Part shown: piece by piece, positions 16,951-26,845 of the stretch
Layout: every line of letters begins with the position of its first letter
Numbering within the stretch: the first letter of the stretch is position 1
NCBI GenBank assembly: GCA_001567255.1
Contig: LNBW01000003.1
Location: 1-64,000 of the forward strand
DNA length: 64,000 bases
Direction: 5' to 3'
From: Bacteroidetes bacterium OLB9
GTDB taxonomy: Bacteria > Bacteroidota > Bacteroidia > Chitinophagales > Saprospiraceae
The notes under the pieces: model-generated
Database searches by the model: none
The model's input: only the letters and a program-made list of their open reading frames with translations
What the model was told of the DNA's origin: nothing
Translations under genes and position numbers: made by a program

Positions 16951-18963
16951 ATGAGTACAACCTATAGATTATTTTTGATTGCAGTTACTGCCACAATAAT
17001 ATGCTTTCAATCCTGCGTCCCGAACAATAAAAGTGTAGAAACCAATATTCAAATTTCCTATTCGGACCCTGAAATTCAAAAGATTGCAGACTTACAAGAT
17101 AAACAGGATATGGCAGGACTCTACGCCTATTTTAACCATGAGAATCCTACATACAGATACCTTGCAGTGACAGCATTCAGTTCCATAAAAAACAGTTTGT
17201 CAGGAGATTCATTAATGCGCATGCTCCAGGATCCAGTCATGCAGGTACGTGCAGCTGCTGCGTATGCACTTGGGCAGAATGGTTCATCTACAGTGACGGA
17301 TAGGCTTATAGCTTCTTTTCGAGGCAAAGATACACTGGATATCAACAATCTATACAATGCTAATATACTCGAAGCGGTGGGTAAAACAGGAGCTTTACCC
17401 GATTTGAAAGCACTGAGTACAGTAAAGACGTACCGCGCTACTGATACGCTTTTACTACAAGGGCAAACAAAGGCCATTTATCGTATGGCTTTGAGAGGTG
17501 TCACTACAGAAGAAGGTACGGCAAGAATGGTGGAGGTTGTGAGCAATACATCCATCGCTCAAGAAGCTAGGCTCTATGCAGCAAATTATCTAGCACGAGT
17601 TAAGAATATATCATTGGGTCGGTATTATAGTCAGTTACAGGAATTATTAAAAAAGGATCAGGATCCAAATATCCGTATGGCCATAGCTACCTCGATGGGC
17701 AACAATAAAGATTCGCTATTTTTACAACCATTGAAATCAGCAATTCATAATGAGAGCGATTTTAGAGTCAAATGCAATATCATACGGTCTCTGGGCAATT
17801 ATCCATATTTTGATATTAGAGATGTGTTGTTGCCTGAACTTAAAAATGACAATATTCATATAGCTTCTTTAGCTGCAGACGTTTTTCAAAAGAACGGCTT
17901 TGTTGAAGACGTACCACTTTATGCTTCTTATGACACCATGCCGCTACCCTGGCAGGTCAAAGCACCTATGAATGGAGCAGTTCTAGCACATACAGCTTTG
18001 TATTACACTGTTAGTAAAAATGCATTTTCTGAACGTATTCTCAAAAACCTCAAAGAAGCGGACTCTCCTTATGCTAAGGCGGCTTATGCTCGGGCATTGA
18101 GTAAGGATCCTTTTAATTATGCACTTATCAATCAGCAATTTAAGCAAGAGAAAAATACTATTGTAAAAATAGCTTTTTTGGAGGGACTGGGCGATATCCT
18201 TAAGAATCCTCAATTTTTTAAAGCTTTTGGCAATAATTATGGTAGAGTCAAGGCGGAAATTCTCTCTATCCTGGTTGAAGCTGTCAATAGTGGTGATGTA
18301 GGCCAGATGGCGACAGCAGCTGAGATATTGAAAACTCCTAAAATGGCATGGAAAGAATGGCTGAAAGACCTTTCGTTTCTTAAAGAAGCGCAATCCGCGC
18401 TGAAACTACCACAAGATATAGAAACATATAATATACTTGGAGAATGTATTGCACTACTGAGCGATACAAAGTATGAGCCTAAAAGGGCTGAATATAATCA
18501 TCCGATCAACTGGAACTTACTCTCCACGGTGACGGATTCGAGTATTGCGGCAGTGAAAACCACTCAGGGAGTGATTCGAATTCAACTTTTAAAGAATACG
18601 GCACCAGGAAGTGTGGCGAATTTTGTAGAATTAATGAATAACAAATATTACAATGGCAAGGTGTTTCATCGTGTTGTGCCCAACTTCGTAATACAAACTG
18701 GTTGTTCTCGAGGAGACGGATATGGTTCAGAACCTTTTACTATTCGATCAGAGTTGCCACAAATTTACTATAATAAGGAAGGATATGTAGGAATGGCTTC
18801 TGCGGGCAATCATACGGAGAGTACACAATGGTTTATCACAATGTCACCAACACCGCACTTAGATGGTAATTATACGATTTTTGGCAAGGTAGTGGAAGGT
18901 ATGGATGTAGTGTATAAAATTCAGCAAGGAGATAAAATCAATGAAATAATTTTCATTAAATAA
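16951..18963 (+). CDS. lipoprotein with HEAT repeats and a C-terminal cyclophilin-type PPIase
   Basis: About 670 residues. The N-terminus is a lipoprotein signal (MSTTYRLFLIAVTATIICFQSC, lipobox ending at C22), so the protein is likely anchored to a membrane facing the periplasm. Residues about 40-500 are helical HEAT-like repeats (DPVMQVRAAAAYALGQ, DPNIRMAIATSMGNN, NDNIHIASLAADVFQ). Residues about 520-670 are a peptidyl-prolyl isomerase of the cyclophilin class: TTQGVIRIQLLKNTAPGSVANF, GKVFHRVVPNFVIQTG, STQWFITMSPTPHLDGNYTIFGKVV. Cyclophilins isomerise Xaa-Pro bonds; the HEAT part may present client proteins. The start could also be 16945; both give the same signal peptide. Confidence 0.88.
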   Translation: MSTTYRLFLIAVTATIICFQSCVPNNKSVETNIQISYSDPEIQKIADLQDKQDMAGLYAYFNHENPTYRYLAVTAFSSIKNSLSGDSLMRMLQDPVMQVRAAAAYALGQNGSSTVTDRLIASFRGKDTLDINNLYNANILEAVGKTGALPDLKALSTVKTYRATDTLLLQGQTKAIYRMALRGVTTEEGTARMVEVVSNTSIAQEARLYAANYLARVKNISLGRYYSQLQELLKKDQDPNIRMAIATSMGNNKDSLFLQPLKSAIHNESDFRVKCNIIRSLGNYPYFDIRDVLLPELKNDNIHIASLAADVFQKNGFVEDVPLYASYDTMPLPWQVKAPMNGAVLAHTALYYTVSKNAFSERILKNLKEADSPYAKAAYARALSKDPFNYALINQQFKQEKNTIVKIAFLEGLGDILKNPQFFKAFGNNYGRVKAEILSILVEAVNSGDVGQMATAAEILKTPKMAWKEWLKDLSFLKEAQSALKLPQDIETYNILGECIALLSDTKYEPKRAEYNHPINWNLLSTVTDSSIAAVKTTQGVIRIQLLKNTAPGSVANFVELMNNKYYNGKVFHRVVPNFVIQTGCSRGDGYGSEPFTIRSELPQIYYNKEGYVGMASAGNHTESTQWFITMSPTPHLDGNYTIFGKVVEGMDVVYKIQQGDKINEIIFIK

Positions 18964-18975
18964 GAGTCAGCCATA

Positions 18976-20625
18976 TTACAAAGTAATGGCCGGCAACGAT
19001 AAATCAGGATTTTTTTCAATATTGGGTTGATTATATCGTTCATATACTTGTTTGGCAAAGTCTAAACCTCGCTTCACCTTGTATTCATATACAAAATCAA
19101 CATCATATTCTCGCAAGAGCGCTCCTTCATCCTGATACATGGCATAGGCTCCGACCTTAAAATTGCGAACTTTAATTTTTTGAATTTCTTTTAGAATATT
19201 GATGCTACTGTTGATATCCGTCATGGTCAATACGACAAGCTTCACACCTGACAAATCTATACTTTCCCAGAAGATACTGTTACTTGGGTCTCCCCAATTG
19301 ATATTGATACCCTTGCCTTTGAAACTATTGACTTTTTCATGATCATATTCGATGGCCATCACCCGAGCATTCATCTCATCCGCAAAATAGTGATAGGTAG
19401 GCTCTCCAATGCTTCCAAAACCTAGTATGAGATATTCTGCATCACCGATAGATCTTGGTTCTTCATCCACATATTGCCTACCTGTATTGAGCTTCATGAT
19501 TAGATATTTATATTTGTCAAATAGCTCGTGTGCATAGTTGTTGAGCGGTGAACCTATTAAAAAAGAAAAAGACATCAATAAGGCAAAAGCCATAATCCAT
19601 TCATTGGGCAACCATCCGGCTTTGACACCCAGAACCCCAATAATTAACGCAAATTCACTGTAGTTACTTAAACTCATTGCAGATAAAAATGCAGTTCTTG
19701 CCTGTATTTTAAATCGAGACAATGACATAATAAAAACCGCAGCCTTAAAAAATATAAATGGAATCAATAGAAGTGTCAGTACCAGGGTTGTCAGTGTAAT
19801 TTCACCGGTGAGACCTATACTAATGAAGAATGCTACTAGGAAGAAGTCTTTATAGGTCATCATTCGATCATAAAGTTCATCCGCCTTGGGGTGTTTTACG
19901 AGCAACATTCCAATAATTAAGGCCCCGAGGTCCGGTTTCAGCCCCACAAGATAAAAGGCTAGTGCACCTGTAATAAATGTGGCAAAAAAACCAAATATCG
20001 TTAGCAACTCACCATGATCAAGATGGTCAAGAATATAAGACAATAAAAATTTGACTCCATAGAGATAGAAGGGTACAAGCAGGACAAACCAGCTTGGTCT
20101 TAAATCAGATACAAATGTCATGAAAAGCACAGCGAAAATATCCTGAATGACAAGAATACCAATGGCAATTTTACCATGAAATGAAGAGATTTCTCCTCTT
20201 TCTTCAAGCACCTTGACCACGAATACCGTACTGGAAAAGCTCAAGGCAAAACCTATCATCAGACAGGCTTTTAAGTCGAGGTCTGAAAACATCTGAAGTC
20301 CGGTAAAACTCAACAAAAACAACAAGGACCCAATCACCAAGATGGTCAGAATTGTGTTGACAGTGGCCGTAACTAGGATATGCCTAGAAATAATATTTTT
20401 GATTTTAATCTTTAGGCCGATGGTAAAGAGTAAGAGCATGACACCAAAGTCTGCCAAAGTTCCAATCATATCGTTGATATGCCCCTTGTGTAGATTGAGC
20501 AAATTAAGAATTAGACCGGCAATCAAAAAGCCAATCAAAGCAGGCAAATTTAATCTACGAGCTATAAAGCCCATGATAAAAGCGATACCTAACCAAGCTG
20601 CATCTACATATATTAAATCCTGCAT
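18976..20625 (-). CDS. Kef-type cation:proton antiporter with RCK N domain
   Basis: A 549-residue membrane protein. Residues 1-385 form a sodium/proton exchanger-type domain of 12 or so helices (LPALIGFLIAGLILNLLN, FALSFSSTVFVVKVLEERGEISSFHGKIAIGILVIQDIFAVLF, GLKPDLGALIIGMLL). Residues about 400-520 form a Rossmann-like TrkA-N/RCK domain with AEYLILGFGSIGEPTYHYF, which in KefB/KefC-like proteins binds a nucleotide regulator. Likely K+ or Na+ efflux coupled to H+. Ends 12 bp from the convergent PPIase gene. No KefF/KefG-type partner is adjacent. Confidence 0.88.
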   Translation of the reverse strand: MQDLIYVDAAWLGIAFIMGFIARRLNLPALIGFLIAGLILNLLNLHKGHINDMIGTLADFGVMLLLFTIGLKIKIKNIISRHILVTATVNTILTILVIGSLLFLLSFTGLQMFSDLDLKACLMIGFALSFSSTVFVVKVLEERGEISSFHGKIAIGILVIQDIFAVLFMTFVSDLRPSWFVLLVPFYLYGVKFLLSYILDHLDHGELLTIFGFFATFITGALAFYLVGLKPDLGALIIGMLLVKHPKADELYDRMMTYKDFFLVAFFISIGLTGEITLTTLVLTLLLIPFIFFKAAVFIMSLSRFKIQARTAFLSAMSLSNYSEFALIIGVLGVKAGWLPNEWIMAFALLMSFSFLIGSPLNNYAHELFDKYKYLIMKLNTGRQYVDEEPRSIGDAEYLILGFGSIGEPTYHYFADEMNARVMAIEYDHEKVNSFKGKGININWGDPSNSIFWESIDLSGVKLVVLTMTDINSSINILKEIQKIKVRNFKVGAYAMYQDEGALLREYDVDFVYEYKVKRGLDFAKQVYERYNQPNIEKNPDLSLPAITL

Positions 20626-21168
20626 AATTCTCGTTTTAGGTGCAAAGCACTGCTTTCTGTCTGGTTTCAGCTTTTAATTATGAAAGGCACTGCGGAAAAA
20701 GATTCTGGCTTCAACTACAAAGAGATAAAATTCTTTGAAATGAAGTTTAATTCCTACTAATTAGGATTTAGATCGTCTCTTTTTGCAAATATATTTCATG
20801 ATTTGATAAAATAAAAGCAATGATGATATATTTATTGCGAAGGTATAATAAATTTAGAAGCTTCAATCTAATTATAAGCCAAGCATGGCTCTGGTTTGAT
20901 TCATTTTAGTTCAAAATTCGCTATCCTTAATTAAACGGATGGAATCAATAATTTTGAAACTGTATTCATACACATGAAAAATTTTCTGTTTTATATCCAA
21001 CAGCAAGTCATATGATTTATGTTTTATAGAATATTTTATATTTAAGCCGACCTACTATTGTTAGTAACTTGTTTTACATATTTATATCTTTACACCAAAA
21101 ATTGTTCTGAAATGTAACCTTCAGAGCTTTTGTATTTATACCCAAATTAACGCAGTAAACAATTTACA
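20626..21168. other. divergent intergenic region
   Basis: About 540 AT-rich bases between the divergent antiporter and giant surface-protein genes. It must hold both promoters, but only a near-match (TATCTTTA, 21085-21092) to the -7 box is seen for the plus-strand gene. No coding region, RNA gene or repeat was recognised. Confidence 0.4.
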
Positions 21169-24100
21169 ATGACCAATTTACCGACTCAACTCCATCTCAA
21201 ATCAGCATTCTCACTGCTGATGTTTATGTTGATTTTTCATATTGATTTGAATAGTCAGTGTCAAATAAAAATAGATGATAAGTTAGACCCATCATCGTGT
21301 TATGCTAATGATGGCTATATCGAAATATCTGCACAAAATGGAGGTTGTGACAGACCGATAAAAGTGTATAAAAATAATACGCTTATTAGACAAGGCTCTG
21401 GTCAACTTGTGGTGAGTGGCTTAGGAGCCGGTCTTTATGAAATCGTATCCGATCCTGGGTGCGGATGCATCAATTCATCAGCTACAACAGTGACCCTTTT
21501 TGCAGGAAATCCTACACAGCTTACACCTTATGTAAACATTGGTGATGGATTTTATCAGGCTAATAAGATAACAGTATGTAAAGGTGATGCTATACAACTT
21601 GGGGTGCAATCACTAGGCATAAACGGATTAACGATTACCGGACCCAACGGATTCAGCAGTAGTACTCCGGATGGTAGTTCTTATTGGTCGTTTGAGGATA
21701 TACAACCGACAGCCTCCGGACTTTATACTATAGAATATACTAATGAAGCTGGATGTATTTCACAGACAAGTATTCAATTAATTGTAGGTAATTTTTCGGT
21801 AAATGCAGGACAAGATGATGCCATGTGTCTTAATGACAACAAAACCCTCAATGCTACAGCCATTAATCCGGCAGAATGCAAGACTACATGTCCATCTGAT
21901 TTGAATTCGCTCCTAGTAGTATGGAGTCTCGATGCTTGTGATGCATCTACGGTGACACAAAGTCTCAGCTATGCCGAATTTGTTCCTAACTATCCTTCAA
22001 AAGGTGGCTGTACTGATATTACTGCTTCAAATGTTTACAGAGATAGAGGAGACCATTCATGTATTCCTGTATTGTCTAGTTATATGGGCAATATTGGAAT
22101 GTGTGTGAGTTCAATGGAAAGCTGTGACCCGGCGGATTATGACCCTGCTAATGCGGTGAAATTTGAGGTAACAATGACACCGGCAGAAGCAGGAAGAATC
22201 ACCAAACTTACTTTCAATACGATGTCTCCAATTAACTGGTTAACGACCAATGGTTCTACAGGGCCTAATAATTACAGTGATAAATTATTGATAAGAGTAT
22301 ATAAAAACAATCTTCTTATCTACTCTGAAAACGACAGACTATTTGAGAGAACATGGAAGCTTGAAGAATTTGACTTTAGCGGGTTACCAGAGTTTGCTAT
22401 TTCTGAGCCGGCTACTTTCCGATTTGAAATCAGAGGATATTGCGTTAATCAAGTAGGTGGAACGATGTCCACTTGGGAAATTGACGATGTTAAGGTTTAT
22501 GGAGGGTGTTGTACTGGAATCGCTACCTATAATGATGTTTCTTATGTTTGGTCAGACGGCTCTACAGGTGCTTCGATCGTTGTTTCTCCGACAGAAACCA
22601 CTACCTATACCGTTACGGCAACAGATTGCAACGGTTGTGTCAGTACAGATGATGTTACAATTACGGTCTATCCACTACCGGTGCCAATTATCAATGGCAA
22701 TACAACAATTTGTTATGGTGAGAGCTCGACGTTAACTGCATCAGGAGGCGAAGAATTTCTTTGGTCCACAGGAGCAACAACACCGTCAATTACGGTTAAT
22801 CCATTAGAAGATCAAACTTATTCAGTGACAGTTACAGATGAGCACGGATGTAATAACTCAACTTCAGTTACTGTGATAGTTAACCCACTCCCGAATCCTG
22901 TTATTGAAGGAGATCTTGCTATTTGTCATGGGAAATCTACCACACTAACCGCCTCAGGAGGCACGTCCTTCCTTTGGTCCACAGGAGCAACAACCGCTCA
23001 AATTACAGTATCCCCAACAGTCAATACAACTTATAGTGTCGAAGTAACCGATGCCAACGGCTGCAAAAACACGACGGAAGCTGAGGTGGTTGTCAATCCA
23101 CTACCTATTCCGATTATTTCAGGCATTAATACGATTTGTTTAAATGAATCTACAGTTTTAACTGCTTCAGGAGGTGTTGCTTACGATTGGTCTACAGGGA
23201 GTTCAGATGCTCAAATTACGGTGTCACCTTCGGTAAATACCACCTATTACGTTACGATAACCGACCAAAACGGTTGTACAGCAGTGGGTAGTCAGTCAGT
23301 GACTGTGAATAGCCTCCCAGAACCTCAAATTGCGGGAGATAATGATATTTGTTTTGGAGATTTGACCACACTTACTGCAAGTGGTGGAATAGAATATGAG
23401 TGGAATACTGGTGAAAACTCAACCTCTATCCTGGTACAACCGGGAATAAATACGATATTTACAGTGACGGTCACAGATCATAATGGATGTACTGCATCTA
23501 CCTCCAAAACAGTTTCTGTAAAAGACCTTCCGACCATTGTCATTGATGGCGATAACGGTGTTTGTAGAGGAGAGCTTCTCACACTGACTGCAAATGAAGG
23601 AAGCCATTACTCATGGAGTACTGGAGAGACAACATCTTCAATTCAGGTAAATCCTTCTGTTACAACCATTTATTCGGTGACTGTTACGGGAGACAATGGA
23701 TGTTCTGGAATAGCTTCTAAACGAGTCGAGGTATATGAGAATCCTCAATTATCTGTAAGTGGCGACAACGAATTATGTGCTGGAGACCAAACAACCCTTA
23801 CTGCAGAAGTTACAGGTTTGACTGCTTGCTCTGATGACTGTAAGGATAATTTAATGTTGCGATGGTCTTTGGACGGTTGTGATGCAGAGGGTGATCATGC
23901 AGGTGATTATTCAGAGTTTCAACCAGAAATTGTCAGTACAGAGGGCTTAAAAGATATTACAGCAACAGAAGTTTTTAGAAATCACGAAGACCATTCCTGC
24001 ACTCCTGATGACCAGGGAGGTACAGGTATGTGTATGAGTACTTCTAGGGATTGTGATCCTTTAAAAATGGATCCTGAGAAGCTGGTAAGATTTAGTGTCA

Positions 24101-26838
24101 CTTTAGACCCAATTCAAAAGGGACGACTGACCCAACTTTCATTTATTGAAAAATCTCCTGAGAATTTCCTTACAACGGATGGTTCTACCGGAGTTAATAA
24201 TATTAATGACTACTACTTGATAAAAGTATATAAAGACGGAGTGCTCGTTTATGAAAAATACAATAACGAGACTCAGCGCAACTGGCACGAGGTATCATTT
24301 AATTTTACCGACCTTCCAGAATTTACTATAACATCGACAAGTACTTTTCTTTTCGAAATGGGAGGTTATTGTGTTACAGATCGTGGAGGCATGGATGGAT
24401 GGGAAATTGATGATATTAAAATTTATGGTGGAGAATGCCCATCTTCTAATACCAACGATAGTATTAGCTATCTTTGGTCAAATGGAGCTTCTGCCGCCTC
24501 TATAAACGTAGTACCTGCTTCATCTGAAGTCTATACAGTTACTGCTACGGATTGTAATGGTTGTCAAGCAGTTGAATCAATTGATATTACGGTTCATCAT
24601 ACCGATACACCGGTGATAACCGGCAATAATGTCATTTGTCAAGGAGAAAACAGTACGCTTACAGTTTCTGAAGCAGCAACCTATTTGTGGAATACAGGTG
24701 CAACAACCCAAACTATTACCATAAGCCCGGATGTTTCACAAACCTATTCTGTCACCATTACGGATGAGCATGGTTGTACAGCAGCGACATCTGTTGATGT
24801 AACCGTTAATGCTTTGCCAATTGCCGATATTTCTGGAGAAAAAGAAATTTGTATGGGCGAAAGCACCACCCTGACAGCGTCAGGAGGAAGTACCTATGCA
24901 TGGAGTGAAGGAAGTACAACAACAGCGATCACAGTAACACCGAGGGAGACGACGACCTACACGGTAACCGTGACGGATGCCAACGGCTGTGAGGCGACGA
25001 CGAGTGCGACAGTAACAGTACACGAGCTACCGGAACCGGAAGTAACAGGTGACACTGAAATATGTGAAGGAGAAACAACGACCTTAACAGCAACAGGAGG
25101 CAACACATATGCATGGAGCAATGGAAATACAACATCAGTAGCGATAGTCAACCCACATGAGACGACGACCTACACGGTGACAGTAACGAGTGCATATGGC
25201 TGTACCGCGACCACGACCGTAACAGTAACGGTGTATGATTCTTTAACAGTTACGATTGACGGCGACCACCTTATTTGTAAAGGAGATAGCGCAACATTGA
25301 TTGCATCAGGTGGTGTTAATTATATATGGAGTAATGGCGAAACAGGTGTTTCAACGACTGTAAGCCCTGCTACAACTACTACATATACAGTTACAGCTAC
25401 TAATAGTTTAGGTTGTGAAGGAGTGGCCTCATGGACTGTTGAAGTAATTCCAGCACCTGAAGTGTATATTTCAGGACCGAATAAGATTTGTGCCGGTATG
25501 ACTTCATTCTTACTTGTAAACACGGATATAGAAGGTCCTTGTGATGAAGTCTGTGATGTTGATCCTCAGGTTTTAGTTTCCTGGGATCTAGACTCGTGTC
25601 ATTCTGTTATGGAACTGGGTACTCATATGGACTATTCAGAATTTATACCTGAAATCAATAAAGCAAATTGTGCAAGTGTTTCAGCTAGTAATGTATATAG
25701 GGATCAACCATTGAAACACTCATGCACACCAGGGTTTGATGGTAGTCCGGCACTATGTATAGATCCGCAAACTAATTGTAATCCTGCTAAAATTGATTTT
25801 GATAAGGCAGTGAAATTCCAGGTTACCATGAATGCCGATGCGACAGGACAAATTACAGGACTGAAGTTTTATGAGCAATCACCATTGAATTTTGACCATA
25901 TAAATGGACCAACCGGACCGAATAATTACGCATTGAAATACCTTATCAGAATCTCTAAGAATGGTCAAGTGATTTATTATGAAGATGAAATACCGACTAA
26001 TCGAAGTTGGGGATTAAAAACATTTGACTTCACCAATAATCCTCTATTCAGAACAATGGGTACGGCAACCTATTTCTTTGAAATCGCGCCATACTGTCCA
26101 GTGAATAATGGCAGTTCAGAATCTGTTTGGGATATTGATGAAATCCAGGTACTTGGTGGATGTTGCTCTTCACTTACGCCATTGACCGTTCAATACGAAT
26201 GGTCTAATGGTGCCACGACTCCTTATATAGAAGTTAGCCCTACATCATCAACGGTTTATACCGTTACAGTGACTGACTGTAATGGATGTGCTACATCAAC
26301 TGAATATCCAGTTAGTGTATCGAAAATGTCTGTTGATTTAGGTGGTGACAAGATTATCAACTTAGGGGATTCAATTACCTTAGTTCCTAATGTTATCGGG
26401 CAAGGTATTTGTGATGAGGACAATCCAATAGCCAATGAACTCAAGTATTTGTGGATAACTGGTGAGGTAACACCTACTATAACCGTGCGTCCGAATACTT
26501 CTACTTTTTATAGAGTGACAGTGACTGATTGCTTTGAGTGCACAGCAAGTAGAAATATTGTAGTACATGTCAGGATGTTCAGACCGATTAATACTTATCC
26601 TAATCCGGCTAGTGATGTTGTTCATGTAGTTGCTGATGCTGAAATGGAGCCAATTACATCAGTCAGATTACTGTCGATCAATGGAAATGTGGTATTCGGT
26701 GATGTTATGAATATCATCAGACACAACGAAAAGTACTTTACCATTGAACTTCCGAATAATATTGCGAATGGTATTTACATTCTTGAATTTAAGCATGGTG
26801 ATAAGATAGAGAGACAGAAACTGATTATTTCCCAATAA
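21169..26838 (+). CDS. giant secreted repeat protein with T9SS C-terminal sorting domain
   Basis: An 1889-residue protein with a signal peptide (about 1-31). It consists of 12-13 Ig/PKD-like repeats of about 70 residues with the pattern GxxxICxGxxTTLTASGG...W(S/N)TGxTT..I.V.P...TTYTVTVTDxNGC. Three near-copies of a separate module of about 200 residues interrupt this array (residues about 247-447, 894-1090 and 1468-1666), each starting (V/R/S)W(S/D)LDxC and ending (Y/L)GG(C/E)C. The last 80 residues (TYPNPASDVVHVV to KLIISQ) are a type A T9SS sorting domain that directs export and surface attachment or release. Many paired Cys suggest disulfides outside the cell. Likely an adhesin or surface-layer-type protein; no catalytic site is seen. 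A stretch near 24,925-25,230 has different codon use from the rest. Confidence 0.9.
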   Translation: MTNLPTQLHLKSAFSLLMFMLIFHIDLNSQCQIKIDDKLDPSSCYANDGYIEISAQNGGCDRPIKVYKNNTLIRQGSGQLVVSGLGAGLYEIVSDPGCGCINSSATTVTLFAGNPTQLTPYVNIGDGFYQANKITVCKGDAIQLGVQSLGINGLTITGPNGFSSSTPDGSSYWSFEDIQPTASGLYTIEYTNEAGCISQTSIQLIVGNFSVNAGQDDAMCLNDNKTLNATAINPAECKTTCPSDLNSLLVVWSLDACDASTVTQSLSYAEFVPNYPSKGGCTDITASNVYRDRGDHSCIPVLSSYMGNIGMCVSSMESCDPADYDPANAVKFEVTMTPAEAGRITKLTFNTMSPINWLTTNGSTGPNNYSDKLLIRVYKNNLLIYSENDRLFERTWKLEEFDFSGLPEFAISEPATFRFEIRGYCVNQVGGTMSTWEIDDVKVYGGCCTGIATYNDVSYVWSDGSTGASIVVSPTETTTYTVTATDCNGCVSTDDVTITVYPLPVPIINGNTTICYGESSTLTASGGEEFLWSTGATTPSITVNPLEDQTYSVTVTDEHGCNNSTSVTVIVNPLPNPVIEGDLAICHGKSTTLTASGGTSFLWSTGATTAQITVSPTVNTTYSVEVTDANGCKNTTEAEVVVNPLPIPIISGINTICLNESTVLTASGGVAYDWSTGSSDAQITVSPSVNTTYYVTITDQNGCTAVGSQSVTVNSLPEPQIAGDNDICFGDLTTLTASGGIEYEWNTGENSTSILVQPGINTIFTVTVTDHNGCTASTSKTVSVKDLPTIVIDGDNGVCRGELLTLTANEGSHYSWSTGETTSSIQVNPSVTTIYSVTVTGDNGCSGIASKRVEVYENPQLSVSGDNELCAGDQTTLTAEVTGLTACSDDCKDNLMLRWSLDGCDAEGDHAGDYSEFQPEIVSTEGLKDITATEVFRNHEDHSCTPDDQGGTGMCMSTSRDCDPLKMDPEKLVRFSVTLDPIQKGRLTQLSFIEKSPENFLTTDGSTGVNNINDYYLIKVYKDGVLVYEKYNNETQRNWHEVSFNFTDLPEFTITSTSTFLFEMGGYCVTDRGGMDGWEIDDIKIYGGECPSSNTNDSISYLWSNGASAASINVVPASSEVYTVTATDCNGCQAVESIDITVHHTDTPVITGNNVICQGENSTLTVSEAATYLWNTGATTQTITISPDVSQTYSVTITDEHGCTAATSVDVTVNALPIADISGEKEICMGESTTLTASGGSTYAWSEGSTTTAITVTPRETTTYTVTVTDANGCEATTSATVTVHELPEPEVTGDTEICEGETTTLTATGGNTYAWSNGNTTSVAIVNPHETTTYTVTVTSAYGCTATTTVTVTVYDSLTVTIDGDHLICKGDSATLIASGGVNYIWSNGETGVSTTVSPATTTTYTVTATNSLGCEGVASWTVEVIPAPEVYISGPNKICAGMTSFLLVNTDIEGPCDEVCDVDPQVLVSWDLDSCHSVMELGTHMDYSEFIPEINKANCASVSASNVYRDQPLKHSCTPGFDGSPALCIDPQTNCNPAKIDFDKAVKFQVTMNADATGQITGLKFYEQSPLNFDHINGPTGPNNYALKYLIRISKNGQVIYYEDEIPTNRSWGLKTFDFTNNPLFRTMGTATYFFEIAPYCPVNNGSSESVWDIDEIQVLGGCCSSLTPLTVQYEWSNGATTPYIEVSPTSSTVYTVTVTDCNGCATSTEYPVSVSKMSVDLGGDKIINLGDSITLVPNVIGQGICDEDNPIANELKYLWITGEVTPTITVRPNTSTFYRVTVTDCFECTASRNIVVHVRMFRPINTYPNPASDVVHVVADAEMEPITSVRLLSINGNVVFGDVMNIIRHNEKYFTIELPNNIANGIYILEFKHGDKIERQKLIISQ

Positions 26839-26845
26839 TTGTTGC

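Noticed and set aside
24929-25151. Open minus-strand frames of 64-68 codons in the giant gene
   Set aside because: They arise from the unusual Thr codon use in the repeat patch and give low-complexity Val/Ser/Leu-rich peptides.
21169-26838. Repeats in the giant gene as a CRISPR or satellite array
   Set aside because: Repeats are coding, about 70 codons long and divergent at DNA level; there are no short identical repeats with unique spacers.
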